A stretch of 64,000 nt of DNA, from positions 248,001 to 312,000 of the forward strand of contig JAUXNX010000001.1 of NCBI GenBank assembly GCA_030682575.1. The letters run 5' to 3'. Position numbers and translations under genes: made by a program. The notes beneath the pieces are model-generated. The model worked only from the letters and a program-made list of their open reading frames with translations, ran no database searches and was not told where the DNA came from. The DNA is from Gammaproteobacteria bacterium (GTDB taxonomy: Bacteria > Pseudomonadota > Gammaproteobacteria > Pseudomonadales > Pseudohongiellaceae). Below, in pieces: positions 53,317 through 63,004 of the stretch (position 1 is the stretch's first letter; each line of letters starts with the position of its first letter).

Positions 53317-54066
53317 TTACTTCATCGTGAAGCCCTGCTCCGCGAGAAACTGGCGCATATGCGGTCGGGATTTCTCGCTGAGCAGGGTGGCCACCTGTTC
53401 ACTCCAACTGATACCGTGCCCGCCACCAGTGCGGTTGCGATAGTACTCGCGCACCTCTTCGTCGTATGCCGCGATCCGCTGCGCGTCTCCCTCTTCGTTG
53501 TAGACCTCCTCCTTCAGAATGACTTCCAGAGGCAGGCGTGGCTTCGTCTCCGGGTCCTGATCGGGATAGCCAAGACACAGCCCGAACACGGGATACACGC
53601 CCTGCGGCAGTTCGAGCAGGTCAGATACTTCCCTGGGATTGTTACGGATACCGCCGATGTAGCAGATGCCCAGCCCTACCGATTCGGCAGCAACCACCAG
53701 ATTCTGCGCCATCAGAGCCACATCGACAGTGGCGATGATGAAGTGCTCTGTATAATCCCCGGCGAACGGTTTTCCGTACTCTCGGCAGCTGTTGCCGGGA
53801 CGTTTCAGATCTGCACAGAACACCAGAAATTCGGCGGCCTTCTCAACATACACCTGATTGCCGGCATAGGCCGCCAGTTTGCTGCGACTCTCGACATTGC
53901 ACACGCGAATAATGGTGGCGCCCTGCAGAAAGCTTGAGGTGGCTGCCGCCTGTCCCGCTCGCAGTATCTGCTGGAACAACGCCTCGTCGATCACCTGATC
54001 AGTAAACCGGCGAATGCTGCGATGAGAGAAAAGTAGATCAATGACCGGGTTCACGTGAAACTCCAT
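53317..54066 (-). CDS. nfsA: Oxygen-insensitive NADPH nitroreductase (NfsA-type)
   Basis: 249 residues. The FMN-binding nitroreductase fold shows LLFSHRSIRRFTDQ, AATSSFLQGATIIRV, AESVGLGICYIGGIRNNP and VYPVFGLCLGYP. It aligns closely with E. coli NfsA, including the C-terminal KSRPHMRQFLAEQGF. It reduces nitro compounds and quinones with NADPH by two-electron steps. It is convergent with the CoA-transferase gene, 13 bases apart. Confidence 0.9.
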   Translation of the reverse strand: MEFHVNPVIDLLFSHRSIRRFTDQVIDEALFQQILRAGQAAATSSFLQGATIIRVCNVESRSKLAAYAGNQVYVEKAAEFLVFCADLKRPGNSCREYGKPFAGDYTEHFIIATVDVALMAQNLVVAAESVGLGICYIGGIRNNPREVSDLLELPQGVYPVFGLCLGYPDQDPETKPRLPLEVILKEEVYNEEGDAQRIAAYDEEVREYYRNRTGGGHGISWSEQVATLLSEKSRPHMRQFLAEQGFTMK

Positions 54067-54143
54067 TTGTTGAAAATCAGCGAGCCCCGACCAAGGGGTT
54101 GTGAAAATGCACGGGTGATGCGATTAGCGGGATAAGACGCGGA

Positions 54144-55358
54144 TCAGTTGAGAATGGCGTCCAGAAACATCGGCACAACTTCGTTGGCCACCGGCGTCTC
54201 GGCGTTGAACATCACCACCATGGCGATATCCAATTCCGGCACCAGCACCATCTCCGAGCGGAAGCCTCGTACTCCTCCTCCGTGGTGCACGATCCGCACA
54301 CCTGCGTAATCAAATACCCGCCAACCGAGGCCATACCATGCCTTCTCCAGGCGCGGCCAGCGATTGAAGTAATTGCCACGGGGTGTCTCCACCACAGGAG
54401 AATGTTGCTGGGACAGGAGATCTTTTGGCAGTACTTGCGGAAACGCACCCAGATTCGCCTGCGCCCACAGGATCATATCTTCGATGCTGGCATTCACACC
54501 GGCTGCCGGACCAACGCTGTAATAGGCAGGATTCAGAGTCGCAACGCGCCAACTGTCCCTCACAGGCTGATGCGCCGAGCTGACATTTGCATTGTCGGTG
54601 TAGCCTTCCAATCCTACCGAGGCTGTGCGCATGCCCAGCGGCTCGAACAATTCCTGCTGAACGTATTCCTCATAGCTCTTGTGGGTCGTCACCTCCACAA
54701 CATCGGACACCAGAGAAAACACAACATTCTGATACCCGTAACAACGACCCGGAGGACATACCGTTGGAATTTCCTGAAACATTTCCTGAATCTTTTCGTA
54801 GGCAACTCCAGAGTCCAGCATGTTGGAATAAGCATGCGGCATAAGCCCAGTGGTATGACTGAGGACATGGCGCAGCGTGATTTCTTTTGTCTCCGGCCCG
54901 GTGCCAATCACGTACTGCGGCAAAACTGTGACAAGTGGCGTATCCCACTCCTGCTGTTGATGCTGCACGAGCTTGGCCGCAACGGTTCCAGCAAAAGTTT
55001 TCGAGACTGAAGCGATGCGGAATACTGTTTCACTGTCGACGCGTTCGGCTCCGTCAAGCGTGCGAACCCCCCAGGTCTGAATATCCAGCACGCTACCGGA
55101 TCTGACGATAGCCATCGCCACGCCCGGGATGGATTTTTCATGAATCTGCGAATCGAGCCAGACTGTGTATCCGGAAAAATCCTTGACAGAGCCAGGCCCA
55201 GACAGCAACTCGACTGATGCATTGGCGTTATCAGGAAGTGAGGGATTGATTTGCATATCGAGCGATTGAGCGGACAGGGGGCGCGGAGACAGCAGGGCCA
55301 GCAGCAGAAGCATGATGTTGCGTTTGAGCTGGCTTGCTGGTGAAAGCAACAGAGTCAT
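54144..55358 (-). CDS. Secreted serine hydrolase of the class C beta-lactamase family
   Basis: 404 residues from the ATG at 55358; the upstream open frame crosses a terminator and is excluded. A signal peptide ends at about SAQ (residue 30). The penicillin-binding-protein/beta-lactamase core has Ser-x-x-Lys in ASVSKTFAG, the Tyr-x-Asn in CYGYQNVVF and the HGG-like VHHGGGVRGF. This family (PF00144) includes AmpH-type peptidases and esterases; class C beta-lactamase activity cannot be assumed. Start uncertain; an ATG at 55313 is an alternative. Confidence 0.87.
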   Translation of the reverse strand: MTLLLSPASQLKRNIMLLLLALLSPRPLSAQSLDMQINPSLPDNANASVELLSGPGSVKDFSGYTVWLDSQIHEKSIPGVAMAIVRSGSVLDIQTWGVRTLDGAERVDSETVFRIASVSKTFAGTVAAKLVQHQQQEWDTPLVTVLPQYVIGTGPETKEITLRHVLSHTTGLMPHAYSNMLDSGVAYEKIQEMFQEIPTVCPPGRCYGYQNVVFSLVSDVVEVTTHKSYEEYVQQELFEPLGMRTASVGLEGYTDNANVSSAHQPVRDSWRVATLNPAYYSVGPAAGVNASIEDMILWAQANLGAFPQVLPKDLLSQQHSPVVETPRGNYFNRWPRLEKAWYGLGWRVFDYAGVRIVHHGGGVRGFRSEMVLVPELDIAMVVMFNAETPVANEVVPMFLDAILN

Positions 55359-55496
55359 TCCCCGGAAAATCGCGTGAATTTGTGTAACCTGAAATTGTTG
55401 AAGCAGGATGGCGCTGAAAAATAGCACGTTATCTCCGCTTTGCAAACACCACAAACAAACACTCACATATTGGCCGGACTCTCTGTTTGGTCTCTC

Positions 55497-55540
55497 AAAA
55501 AAAAGACCGACCGGGAATGAGCCGCAGTCGGTCAAAGTAG
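55497..55540 (-). terminator. Terminator of the DegP/Q-type protease gene
   Basis: GACCGAC and GTCGGTC form a hairpin at 55505-55533. Read on the minus strand it is followed by eight T. It lies about 115 bases after the protease stop at 55652 and separates it from the serine hydrolase gene. Confidence 0.7.
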
Positions 55541-55651
55541 GCACAGTGCTGGAAAACTTGCTGCTTGAACCATTACCTCCTTAGCCTTTGTCGATTCCTG
55601 TATCCATGAGCACTCATCCGGATACCGCTACTGCAGTGACCTTCGACAGGG

Positions 55652-57067
55652 TCACGAGAGGATTATGAGCATCCTGCGATTTTCACGAATTACACCCAGC
55701 GCAGTCACAGGTGCGGGCTCGGAGACGGTTTGGTTGAACTCACGCAGATTCCCAACACTGTTCCTGTTGACTTCGTAGATGATGTCGCCGGGACGCAGAC
55801 CAGCACGGAACGCAGGACTCTGCTGATCAACTTCCACCACTTCCACACCACCACGTACCCCTGCGCTTTGGACCGCTGCTACAGTTGGATCGAAAGTGCG
55901 TAGCTGGGCGCCGTTGAACACCGGCTCATCCAGTCGGCGGCCTGTGCTTTCTCCGTCATTCGCTGCCACACTGCGGGACTCGCCACCGATAGTCGCAGTC
56001 AGGGTTTCCCGACTGCCATTGCGATACAACACGAGCTGCACTTCCTTGTCGACGCGCATCAGACCCACGATATTTCTCAGTTCACGACCGCTCTCTACCT
56101 TGCGCCCGTCAATCTCCACAATGACATCTGACACCTCGATGCCAGCTGCCTCCGCTGCACTGCCTGGCAGCACATTGGTCACAAGCGCTCCTTTGCCGGC
56201 ACCGGTTCTCAGAGTCTCTTCCATCAGACTGTTCAGGTCCTGAATCTGCACACCCAACTGACCGCGCCGCACTTCGCCATCACGCTGCAGGTGTTCCATG
56301 ACGGCAGAGATCATGTCAACGGGAACGGCAAAGGCGATGCCTGCATTGGAACCGCTGCCACTGATGATGGCAGTATTGATACCGATCAGCCTGCCCTCCA
56401 GATCGACCAGAGCACCACCAGAGTTACCGACGTTGATCGCCGCGTCTGTCTGAATGAAGTCTTCATAATTCTGATTGTTCAAACCACCGCGACCGAGGGC
56501 ACTGACGATTCCGGACGTGACAGTCTGGCCAATACCAAACGGATTCCCGATGGCCACCACATAGTCACCCACACGTAGATTGCTGATATCGGCAAAATCC
56601 AGGGCGCGCAGATTGTCGGCCTCGATCTGTAAAAGCGCCACGTCTGTACCGGCATCGCTTCCCAGCAGTTTGGCCTTGAATTCACGACCATCCTGCAGCG
56701 ACACAGTGATGGTGTCTGCATTGGCAATGACGTGGTGGTTGGTAATGACGAAGCCCGCATCAGCATCGACGATCACACCCGATCCGCTGGCACGCACAGG
56801 GCCTCGCTGGCTTGGTTCGCCAAGCGGATTGGAGGGATCACTGAAGAACCGGCGCAGGTCATTCTCGTTGAAGAAACGCAGTTGCTCCGGCACTCGGGCC
56901 GCTTGAGTTGTGGAGATGTTCACTACAGCTGGAGTGACACCCTCCAGCATCGGCGCGAGGGACGGAACGCCGTTGCGTGTGGCCTCGTCACTGAGTGCAC
57001 TGACATTCACTGTCCCCATCGCTGTCACGGACAGCAATAACAAACAGGTCACCACAATTTTTTTCAT
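55652..57067 (-). CDS. Periplasmic serine protease of the Do (DegP/DegQ) family
   Basis: 471 residues from the ATG at 57067 (AGAGGAATATC upstream). A signal peptide covers about residues 1-24. The trypsin-like domain has His (TNHHVIANA), Asp (GTDVALLQIE) and Ser (VNVGNSGGAL), followed by two PDZ domains (starting near LGVQIQDLNSL and GVEVVEVDQQSPAF). It degrades or refolds misfolded periplasmic proteins. The divergent membrane-tethered regulator next door could control it. Confidence 0.94.
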   Translation of the reverse strand: MKKIVVTCLLLLSVTAMGTVNVSALSDEATRNGVPSLAPMLEGVTPAVVNISTTQAARVPEQLRFFNENDLRRFFSDPSNPLGEPSQRGPVRASGSGVIVDADAGFVITNHHVIANADTITVSLQDGREFKAKLLGSDAGTDVALLQIEADNLRALDFADISNLRVGDYVVAIGNPFGIGQTVTSGIVSALGRGGLNNQNYEDFIQTDAAINVGNSGGALVDLEGRLIGINTAIISGSGSNAGIAFAVPVDMISAVMEHLQRDGEVRRGQLGVQIQDLNSLMEETLRTGAGKGALVTNVLPGSAAEAAGIEVSDVIVEIDGRKVESGRELRNIVGLMRVDKEVQLVLYRNGSRETLTATIGGESRSVAANDGESTGRRLDEPVFNGAQLRTFDPTVAAVQSAGVRGGVEVVEVDQQSPAFRAGLRPGDIIYEVNRNSVGNLREFNQTVSEPAPVTALGVIRENRRMLIILS

Positions 57068-57416
57068 GATATTCCTCTTGGCTGATCGCACATTGATCGG
57101 GTTGATTGTTAGCCTGTGTCGCCGAATCTGGTCATGCCGGTGATGGCAATGACAGATTCATGGCGCCCAATCTAGTGGTCGCAACCAGTAAATGCCTGAG
57201 GAAAGGGTGAACTTTATATCCAGAAAACATGAAGATTGCAGGCTCTGCTGCGGTGACGAGAGAATTTCCGCTAGAATCTCAACGGAATATAGTCAGACAT
57301 ACGTACAAACTTTCACTTGAGATCGAACGACCAAGCCCATAGTAGTGTCAAAGACAATAACCAGAATACAAGGCGTGAACTTCTCTACGAAGTTTCAGCG
57401 AGAATGGGTGTAAATC
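57068..57416. other. Intergenic region between divergent protease and regulator genes
   Basis: About 350 bases without a gene. A short imperfect inverted repeat (TTCCG/CGGAA with 13 bases between) at 57266-57288 encloses TAGAAT, a -10-like element. It may be a regulator-binding site, but this is speculative. Confidence 0.4.
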
Positions 57417-58562
57417 ATGGACAGCAACGTCAGCAGTCATAACCCTGGCAGTCATAAACTGCACGGCAGCCATTCCCTGCGTACGGCCTCGCTCCAGTCA
57501 GCGTCCCCGCATATCGACGGGTGCTCCTTGGAACGTGCCGCACCCTTCTGCATTGATCGCTGGCTTGTACAGCCTCAGAGCAACGAGCTTAGATGTCTGG
57601 ACAGTAGCGAACGGCGCTCTCTGGAGCCTCGGCTGATGCGCCTGCTGTGCCTGTTGGCGGCGGCTCCACAGCACGTCTTCAGTCGCGATGAGTTGATGGC
57701 GCACCTCTGGCCGCGCGTGATTGTCAATGAAAACTCCCTGACCCGCGCCATTTCCGATCTACGCAAGCAGCTTGGCCGTGACGGCCGGAATGACAAGCTT
57801 ATCGAAACCATTCCCAAGACCGGCTACCGACTGTCAGCAACGTGCCAGCTTCAGGATCCAGCGACAGCGTCGACAAAATATGTATCCTTGCCGCGTGTTG
57901 GCACACGTTCTGTCGTCACGGATGGATTCCGCTTCGACATCATGTCATTTCCAGGCATGGCAGCTGCAGCCTCCTTAACACTGGGTGCGATTCTGCTGGT
58001 GTTGCTGCAACTGCAAGGATCAAGGCTACCGCAGCAGGACACAACGGGAATTGCCTTGGCCGACATCAATCTCAGCAGCCAGGCAGCCTTTGATGCGCTG
58101 ATTGCCGGGCGACTGGAGACTGTCTCGGCAAAGACCAGTGTGAACAGCAATGCTGGTGTACTGACAGAGATTGGCTCACTTGGCGCAACCCAGCCGGTAG
58201 TGTCGCGAGACGGCGGTCTGTTCGCCTACATCCATTACAACGAACAGGGATCAAGCCTGGTGTTGGGATCAACCCAGTTGCCCAGCTCTCCTGTCACGAT
58301 TTTCACGACCCAGGACACCATCTACAACCTGCAATGGTCACCTGTCGACAGAGCGTTGCTCTTCGCGCAGGCTCCCAAATTGACACCAGCGGCGCTGGTT
58401 CCAATGGACAACCAGGCCAGCTTGGTGATGTTCGATCTGGAAAGCTTCACGACCAGAGTGATTGATGGTCCGGCAGTGGAAGCGGGTGACATCGCCGAAA
58501 GCGAAGAACTGCGCTCCTTCAAACTGACTGCGCTGGGACGCAGCTTCGACTGGCTCTCCTGA
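57417..58562 (+). CDS. CadC/ToxR-like membrane-tethered winged-helix regulator
   Basis: 381 residues. A long, low-complexity N terminus precedes an OmpR-type winged helix (about 42-145: LEPRLMRLLCLLA, NENSLTRAISDLRKQLG, IETIPKTGYRL). One transmembrane segment lies at about 180-200. The roughly 180-residue periplasmic part has beta-propeller-like pieces (SRDGGLFAYI, YNLQWSPVDRALLFA). Such one-component regulators sense periplasmic signals. It is divergent from the Do-family protease. Confidence 0.87.
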   Translation: MDSNVSSHNPGSHKLHGSHSLRTASLQSASPHIDGCSLERAAPFCIDRWLVQPQSNELRCLDSSERRSLEPRLMRLLCLLAAAPQHVFSRDELMAHLWPRVIVNENSLTRAISDLRKQLGRDGRNDKLIETIPKTGYRLSATCQLQDPATASTKYVSLPRVGTRSVVTDGFRFDIMSFPGMAAAASLTLGAILLVLLQLQGSRLPQQDTTGIALADINLSSQAAFDALIAGRLETVSAKTSVNSNAGVLTEIGSLGATQPVVSRDGGLFAYIHYNEQGSSLVLGSTQLPSSPVTIFTTQDTIYNLQWSPVDRALLFAQAPKLTPAALVPMDNQASLVMFDLESFTTRVIDGPAVEAGDIAESEELRSFKLTALGRSFDWLS

Positions 58563-58564
58563 GA

Positions 58565-59839
58565 TCACAATTCCGCAACTGACACTCCCAGCGCCTCCGC
58601 CACGCGGATGGCGCTGACCACTCCGTCCTCATGAAATCCCTTGCCCCACCAGGCACCACAGAACCAGGTGCGCCGTGCTCCATTGATCTGATTCCAGCGC
58701 AGTTGGGCATCGACTCCCGCCTGAGTAAAGATCGGATGCGCATACTTGAAACGACGCAGGATGGCCTCCGGCGCAATCGCCGCCGTATTGTTGAGTGTCA
58801 CACAGAATCGCGCGGCGGCACTCAGACCCATCAGACGATTCATGTCATAAGTCACTATCGGCAATGAGTTTTCGCAACCAGGTGTCAGGCGATAGTTCCA
58901 ACTGGCCCAGGCACGACTGTTGGCAGGCATCTGGCCGATGTCCGTGTGGAGCACCACGTCGTTGTCCTGATAACGAATCGCTGTCAGTGTGGCAGTCTCG
59001 ACCTGTGTGGCATCCTTCAACAATCCCAGCGCCTGGTCGCTATGACAGGCCAGTATCACATGATCAAAAGATTCCACTTGCCCGGCAGCCTCGACCACGA
59101 CGGAATCCGGATGGCGTTGAATGGCCGTTACGGGAGTTGCCAGCCGGATTTTGTCCTTGAAGCCAACGCTCAGCGGATCTATGTAACTTCTCGACCCTCC
59201 GACAATCGTTCGCCACTTTGGCCGCTTACTGACACTGAGCAGTCCGTGGCGATACATGAAAGGCAGCATGAAGCGCATGGGAAAGTCATACATCTGGCGG
59301 AATGGTGTAGACCAGATGGCCGATGCCATCGGAATCAGATAGAACTCGGTGAACATCTTTCCCAGATGATGCCTTGCGACGTAATCCCTCAGGTTCATAT
59401 CGCGATCGATGCGATCGAACTCGACATCTGAGACAGCCTGCCTGTTGAAGCGCACGATATCCAGAAGCATGCCGATGTACGACGGCGACAGCAAATTGCC
59501 ACGCTGTGCGAACAGAGCATTGAGAAGTTTCAGGCGCCCGTCCACGCCAGCGAACTCAAGACCGGTGCGGTCGCAACTGACGCTGAAACTCATGTCCGAT
59601 TGTCGCGAGGCAACACCCACTTCATCCATCAGACGAATGAAATTGGGGTAAGTCCAATCGTTGTAGACGATGAAGCCCGTATCAATGCTGTATTTTTGTC
59701 CGGTCAACTCCACATCCACTGTCGCCGTATGGCCGCCCACGCGGGTGTCAGCTTCAAACAGGGTAATGTCATGTTGTTTATGGAGGTAGTATGCGGCAGT
59801 CAGGCCGGAGATTCCCGATCCAATGATGGCTATTTTCAC
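58565..59839 (-). CDS. FAD-dependent oxidoreductase (amine-oxidase/desaturase-like)
   Basis: 424 residues. The N-terminal FAD motif IAIIGSGISGLTAAYYL is followed by FEADTRVGGHTATV and the substrate-domain segment of this NAD/FAD-binding group. In many bacteria this gene sits beside DUF1365 and cyclopropane-fatty-acid synthase genes, and an acyl-lipid role is suspected; those neighbours are absent here. It stops two bases from the regulator gene and is convergent with it. Confidence 0.85.
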   Translation of the reverse strand: MKIAIIGSGISGLTAAYYLHKQHDITLFEADTRVGGHTATVDVELTGQKYSIDTGFIVYNDWTYPNFIRLMDEVGVASRQSDMSFSVSCDRTGLEFAGVDGRLKLLNALFAQRGNLLSPSYIGMLLDIVRFNRQAVSDVEFDRIDRDMNLRDYVARHHLGKMFTEFYLIPMASAIWSTPFRQMYDFPMRFMLPFMYRHGLLSVSKRPKWRTIVGGSRSYIDPLSVGFKDKIRLATPVTAIQRHPDSVVVEAAGQVESFDHVILACHSDQALGLLKDATQVETATLTAIRYQDNDVVLHTDIGQMPANSRAWASWNYRLTPGCENSLPIVTYDMNRLMGLSAAARFCVTLNNTAAIAPEAILRRFKYAHPIFTQAGVDAQLRWNQINGARRTWFCGAWWGKGFHEDGVVSAIRVAEALGVSVAEL

Positions 59840-59972
59840 TCAGTATTCCCGATATGCGGAGAAGCGTCCGCGCGCTGTCAACGTCAAACCCTGACGCTGA
59901 CAATAACATTGTCTGAAACAGGGTACGCCATCTGGCGGGTATTGGATTAACAGAGAGGATAACTGAGAGGCG

Positions 59973-61193
59973 TCACATCCTGTATTTGGCCAACTCGGTT
60001 CTGGCCACCACGCGTCTGTGCACTTCATCCGGACCATCGGCCAGACGCAGGGTGCGCTGATTGGTCCACAGTGTTGCCAACGGGAAGTCTTGCGATACCC
60101 CGGCAGCACCGTGCATCTGAATGGCACGGTCAATCACGCGCAGCGCCATGTTGGGAACCGCTACCTTGATCTGCGAAATCGCATCTCGTGCGGCCTTGTT
60201 GCCGATGGTATCCATCAGATAGGCTGCCTTGAATACGAGCAGGCGGCACATCTCTATCTCGATGCGACTGTCAGCGATCTGATCGTAGTTGCCGCCAAGC
60301 TCGGCAAGCGGCTTGCCGAATGCCTCGCGACTGACAGCTCGCTCACACATAAGCTGTAGTGCTTTCTCCGCTGCACCTATGGATCGCATGCAATGATGGA
60401 TTCGGCCCGGCCCCAGACGACCCTGCGAAATTTCAAAGCCACGTCCCCGGCCCAGAATAATGTTTTTCTGCGGCACCCGAACGTTGTGGAAGCGAATGTG
60501 CATATGACCATGCGGAGCATCATCACGACCGAATACCTCCATCGGCCTTACGATCTCTACTCCAGGTGTATCCATGGGTACGAGGATCTGTGACTGGCGA
60601 TTGTGACGCGGTGCTTGCGGATCCGTCACTACCATCACAATCATGATCTTGCAACGCTTGTCACCAGCACCGGAGATATAGAACTTTTCGCCGCTGATCA
60701 CCCATTCATCACCATCGAGAATGGCGCTGGTTGCGATATTGGTAGCATCGGAAGACGCCACATCCGGTTCTGTCATGGCAAATGCGGAGCGAATCCGGCC
60801 TGCCAGCAGTGGTTTGAGCCACATCTCCTTCTGTTCTTCGGAGCCGTACCGCTCCAGCACTTCCATATTGCCTGTATCAGGAGCGCTGCAATTGAACGCT
60901 TCAGATGCCAGGCGACTACGACCCATTATCTCTGCCAGATGTGCATACTCAAGATTTGTGATACCCGCACCGCCCTGACTCTTGGGCAGAAAGAAATTCC
61001 ACAGACCAAGTGAGCGGGCCTTGCTCTTCAGGCCCTCCATGATATCTTCCTGGCGGGGTGTGTGCGACCAACGATCCCCCACCGATATCTCGGTGTGATA
61101 TTCGTGCTCAACAGCGGCGACATCGTCCTCCACGAAGCGGCGGATCTTCTCTCTGATTTCCACCATTTCTGCAGACAAACCCAAATCCATCAT
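59973..61193 (-). CDS. Acyl-CoA dehydrogenase
   Basis: 406 residues. FAD-dependent oxidation of an acyl-CoA to the enoyl-CoA, with ETF as electron acceptor. Family marks: [36 protein letters not shown], the [16 protein letters not shown] segment and [15 protein letters not shown]. The usual C-terminal catalytic region is complete. The chain length is unknown; the N-terminal length fits the longer ACAD10/11-like or long-chain groups. It lies at the end of a minus-strand run with two SDRs and an MDR reductase. Confidence 0.93.
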   Translation of the reverse strand: MMDLGLSAEMVEIREKIRRFVEDDVAAVEHEYHTEISVGDRWSHTPRQEDIMEGLKSKARSLGLWNFFLPKSQGGAGITNLEYAHLAEIMGRSRLASEAFNCSAPDTGNMEVLERYGSEEQKEMWLKPLLAGRIRSAFAMTEPDVASSDATNIATSAILDGDEWVISGEKFYISGAGDKRCKIMIVMVVTDPQAPRHNRQSQILVPMDTPGVEIVRPMEVFGRDDAPHGHMHIRFHNVRVPQKNIILGRGRGFEISQGRLGPGRIHHCMRSIGAAEKALQLMCERAVSREAFGKPLAELGGNYDQIADSRIEIEMCRLLVFKAAYLMDTIGNKAARDAISQIKVAVPNMALRVIDRAIQMHGAAGVSQDFPLATLWTNQRTLRLADGPDEVHRRVVARTELAKYRM

Positions 61194-61270
61194 GCCCTTC
61201 TCTCCCCATATGTTTCTTGTGTTGTGCTGTCAGAATCGGGCATTGATTGTGGCTGCGCGCGCGACTCCGT

Positions 61271-62035
61271 TTATCCGGAAATGGTACCACCACCATCAAC
61301 GACAAGAGTCTGTCCTGTCGTGAAACTCCCTGCGTCCGACGCAAGATATATGGCGGCCCCGGCGATCTCATCAGGCTCACCGATGCGACGCAATGGATAC
61401 TTCGCAACTGTTGCCGCGTAAGTCTCGGGGTTCTCCCACAGTGCACGCGCAAAATCGGTCCGCACCAGACCAGGGGCAATGCAATTGACTCGAATATTCT
61501 TTGGCCCCCACTCGACGGCCAGATTGCGCGCCATCTGCATATCGGCGGCTTTGGAAATGCCATAGGCCCCGAGCACCGGAGTACCCTTGAGCCCCGCAAT
61601 CGAAGATACAATGATGACTGCACCACCACCCTTTTCTGCCATCGCAGGCAGAACCATCTGACAAAGACGGTGAGCACTCCCGATGTTGGCATTCATGATC
61701 TTGTCGAATGCCTCGTCGGGAATGTTCTGAGACGATCCATAGTGCGGATTCAACGCCGCATTACATACCAGAATGTCAATCGTGCCGAGTTGCTCGACTG
61801 TCTTGTCGACCAGTTGTCGCAGTTGCTCCTTGTAATTGATATTGCAGGCGATCGCTACCGCCACACCCCCTTCCGCATTGATACTCGCAGCCACCTCATC
61901 GCAGATTTCCTGATTTCTGCTTGAGATCACCACGCGCGCGCCGGCTTGCGCCATTCGCCTGGCTATTGCCAGACCAATGCCCTTGGTCGAACCCGTTATC
62001 AACGCCACTTTCCCTGTCAGATTGAATAGGCTCAC
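61271..62035 (-). CDS. SDR family oxidoreductase (1)
   Basis: 254 residues from a GTG at 62035 with GGAGGAGC just upstream; an ATG nine codons earlier lacks a ribosome site. Classical short-chain dehydrogenase: ITGSTKGIGLAIA cofactor motif, VCNAAL (NNAG variant), catalytic Ser in VSSIAGL and Tyr-x-x-x-Lys in YGISKAA. It probably acts on a 3-hydroxyacyl-CoA or an alcohol; the substrate is unknown. Together with the acyl-CoA dehydrogenase and the second SDR it forms a catabolic-looking run. Confidence 0.92.
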   Translation of the reverse strand: MSLFNLTGKVALITGSTKGIGLAIARRMAQAGARVVISSRNQEICDEVAASINAEGGVAVAIACNINYKEQLRQLVDKTVEQLGTIDILVCNAALNPHYGSSQNIPDEAFDKIMNANIGSAHRLCQMVLPAMAEKGGGAVIIVSSIAGLKGTPVLGAYGISKAADMQMARNLAVEWGPKNIRVNCIAPGLVRTDFARALWENPETYAATVAKYPLRRIGEPDEIAGAAIYLASDAGSFTTGQTLVVDGGGTISG

Positions 62036-62152
62036 TCCGCTCCTCCCCCTCTCAGCAATCATTTGCTCAAATAGGTTTCATCACTAAAATGAATAATACT
62101 TGAGATCATTATCATAAATTAGCAAGAGCGCAGAAATGGAACAAGCCCTTTG

Positions 62153-62986
62153 TCAGGATTGCCACTCTCTTTTCCCTTTGCTGAGATGGGTACCGCCATC
62201 CACGGGGATGATTGCGCCATTGGTGTAGGCACCCGCGCGCGAAGCGAGATAGAGCAGCGTGCCAGCGATATCTGCAGGTGATCCGATCCTGCCCAATGGG
62301 CAGTCATCCTCGATATCCTCGCGAAAATTGTCCATGACATAGTCTGTCATCTTCGACTCGAAGAAGCCGGGGGCGATGGCATTCACGGTGATATTACGGG
62401 GTCCGAGTTCGACTGCCAGCGTGCGTGTGAGGTGATGCAGGGCCGCCTTGCTTGCTGAGTAAGCGAAGGTTGGCACGCGCTGCACGATCGGCACCTGCAG
62501 ACCATCCATGGAGCCGATATTGATGACCCGAGACGGGTCTGGCGGACTGGCGGAGCGTCCCAGCAGCTCAAGCAGGTCACGCGTCAGGGAGAAGACACTG
62601 CTGACATTGGTACGCAGGACCTTGTCGAATGCCGCATCGGGATAATCGGCAATTGCGGCGCCCCAGTTACTGCCTGCATTATTGACAAGAATCGAGATGC
62701 CTCCGGGTTCACGCCGCGTGAGCTCTTTGACCAGCGCTCCACGCTGCACGGCATCCGTGACATCGGCCGCCATGGGAATGCACTCGCCAAAGGATGACAG
62801 TGTGCGAGCGGCATCATCGCAGCGCTCCCGGCTGCGTGATGCAATGTAAACCCTCGCCCCGTTCTGCAGCAGGCCCGACGCCATCATGTAGCCCAGACCG
62901 CTCGACCCGCCTGTGACCAAAGCAGTTTTTCCACGCAATGAAAACAGCTCACCGATTGTCAGTGACTGTTCGTTCTGAATTGGCAT
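62153..62986 (-). CDS. SDR family oxidoreductase (2)
   Basis: 277 residues. LVTGGSSGLGYMMA cofactor motif, VNNAGSNWG, the catalytic Ser in INIGSMDG and Tyr-x-x-x-Lys in YSASKAA. Longer N terminus (about 12 residues) than SDR 1. Related to gluconate-5-dehydrogenase-like or 3-ketoacyl reductases; the substrate is unknown. It lies 118 bases upstream of SDR 1, and the MDR gene ends immediately before its start. Confidence 0.92.
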   Translation of the reverse strand: MPIQNEQSLTIGELFSLRGKTALVTGGSSGLGYMMASGLLQNGARVYIASRSRERCDDAARTLSSFGECIPMAADVTDAVQRGALVKELTRREPGGISILVNNAGSNWGAAIADYPDAAFDKVLRTNVSSVFSLTRDLLELLGRSASPPDPSRVINIGSMDGLQVPIVQRVPTFAYSASKAALHHLTRTLAVELGPRNITVNAIAPGFFESKMTDYVMDNFREDIEDDCPLGRIGSPADIAGTLLYLASRAGAYTNGAIIPVDGGTHLSKGKREWQS

Positions 62987-63004
62987 TAATGATCTCCGCT
63001 GTTG

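Noticed and set aside
55359-55544. N-terminal extension of the serine hydrolase frame
   Set aside because: It crosses the terminator hairpin at 55497-55533 and lacks a signal peptide at its start.
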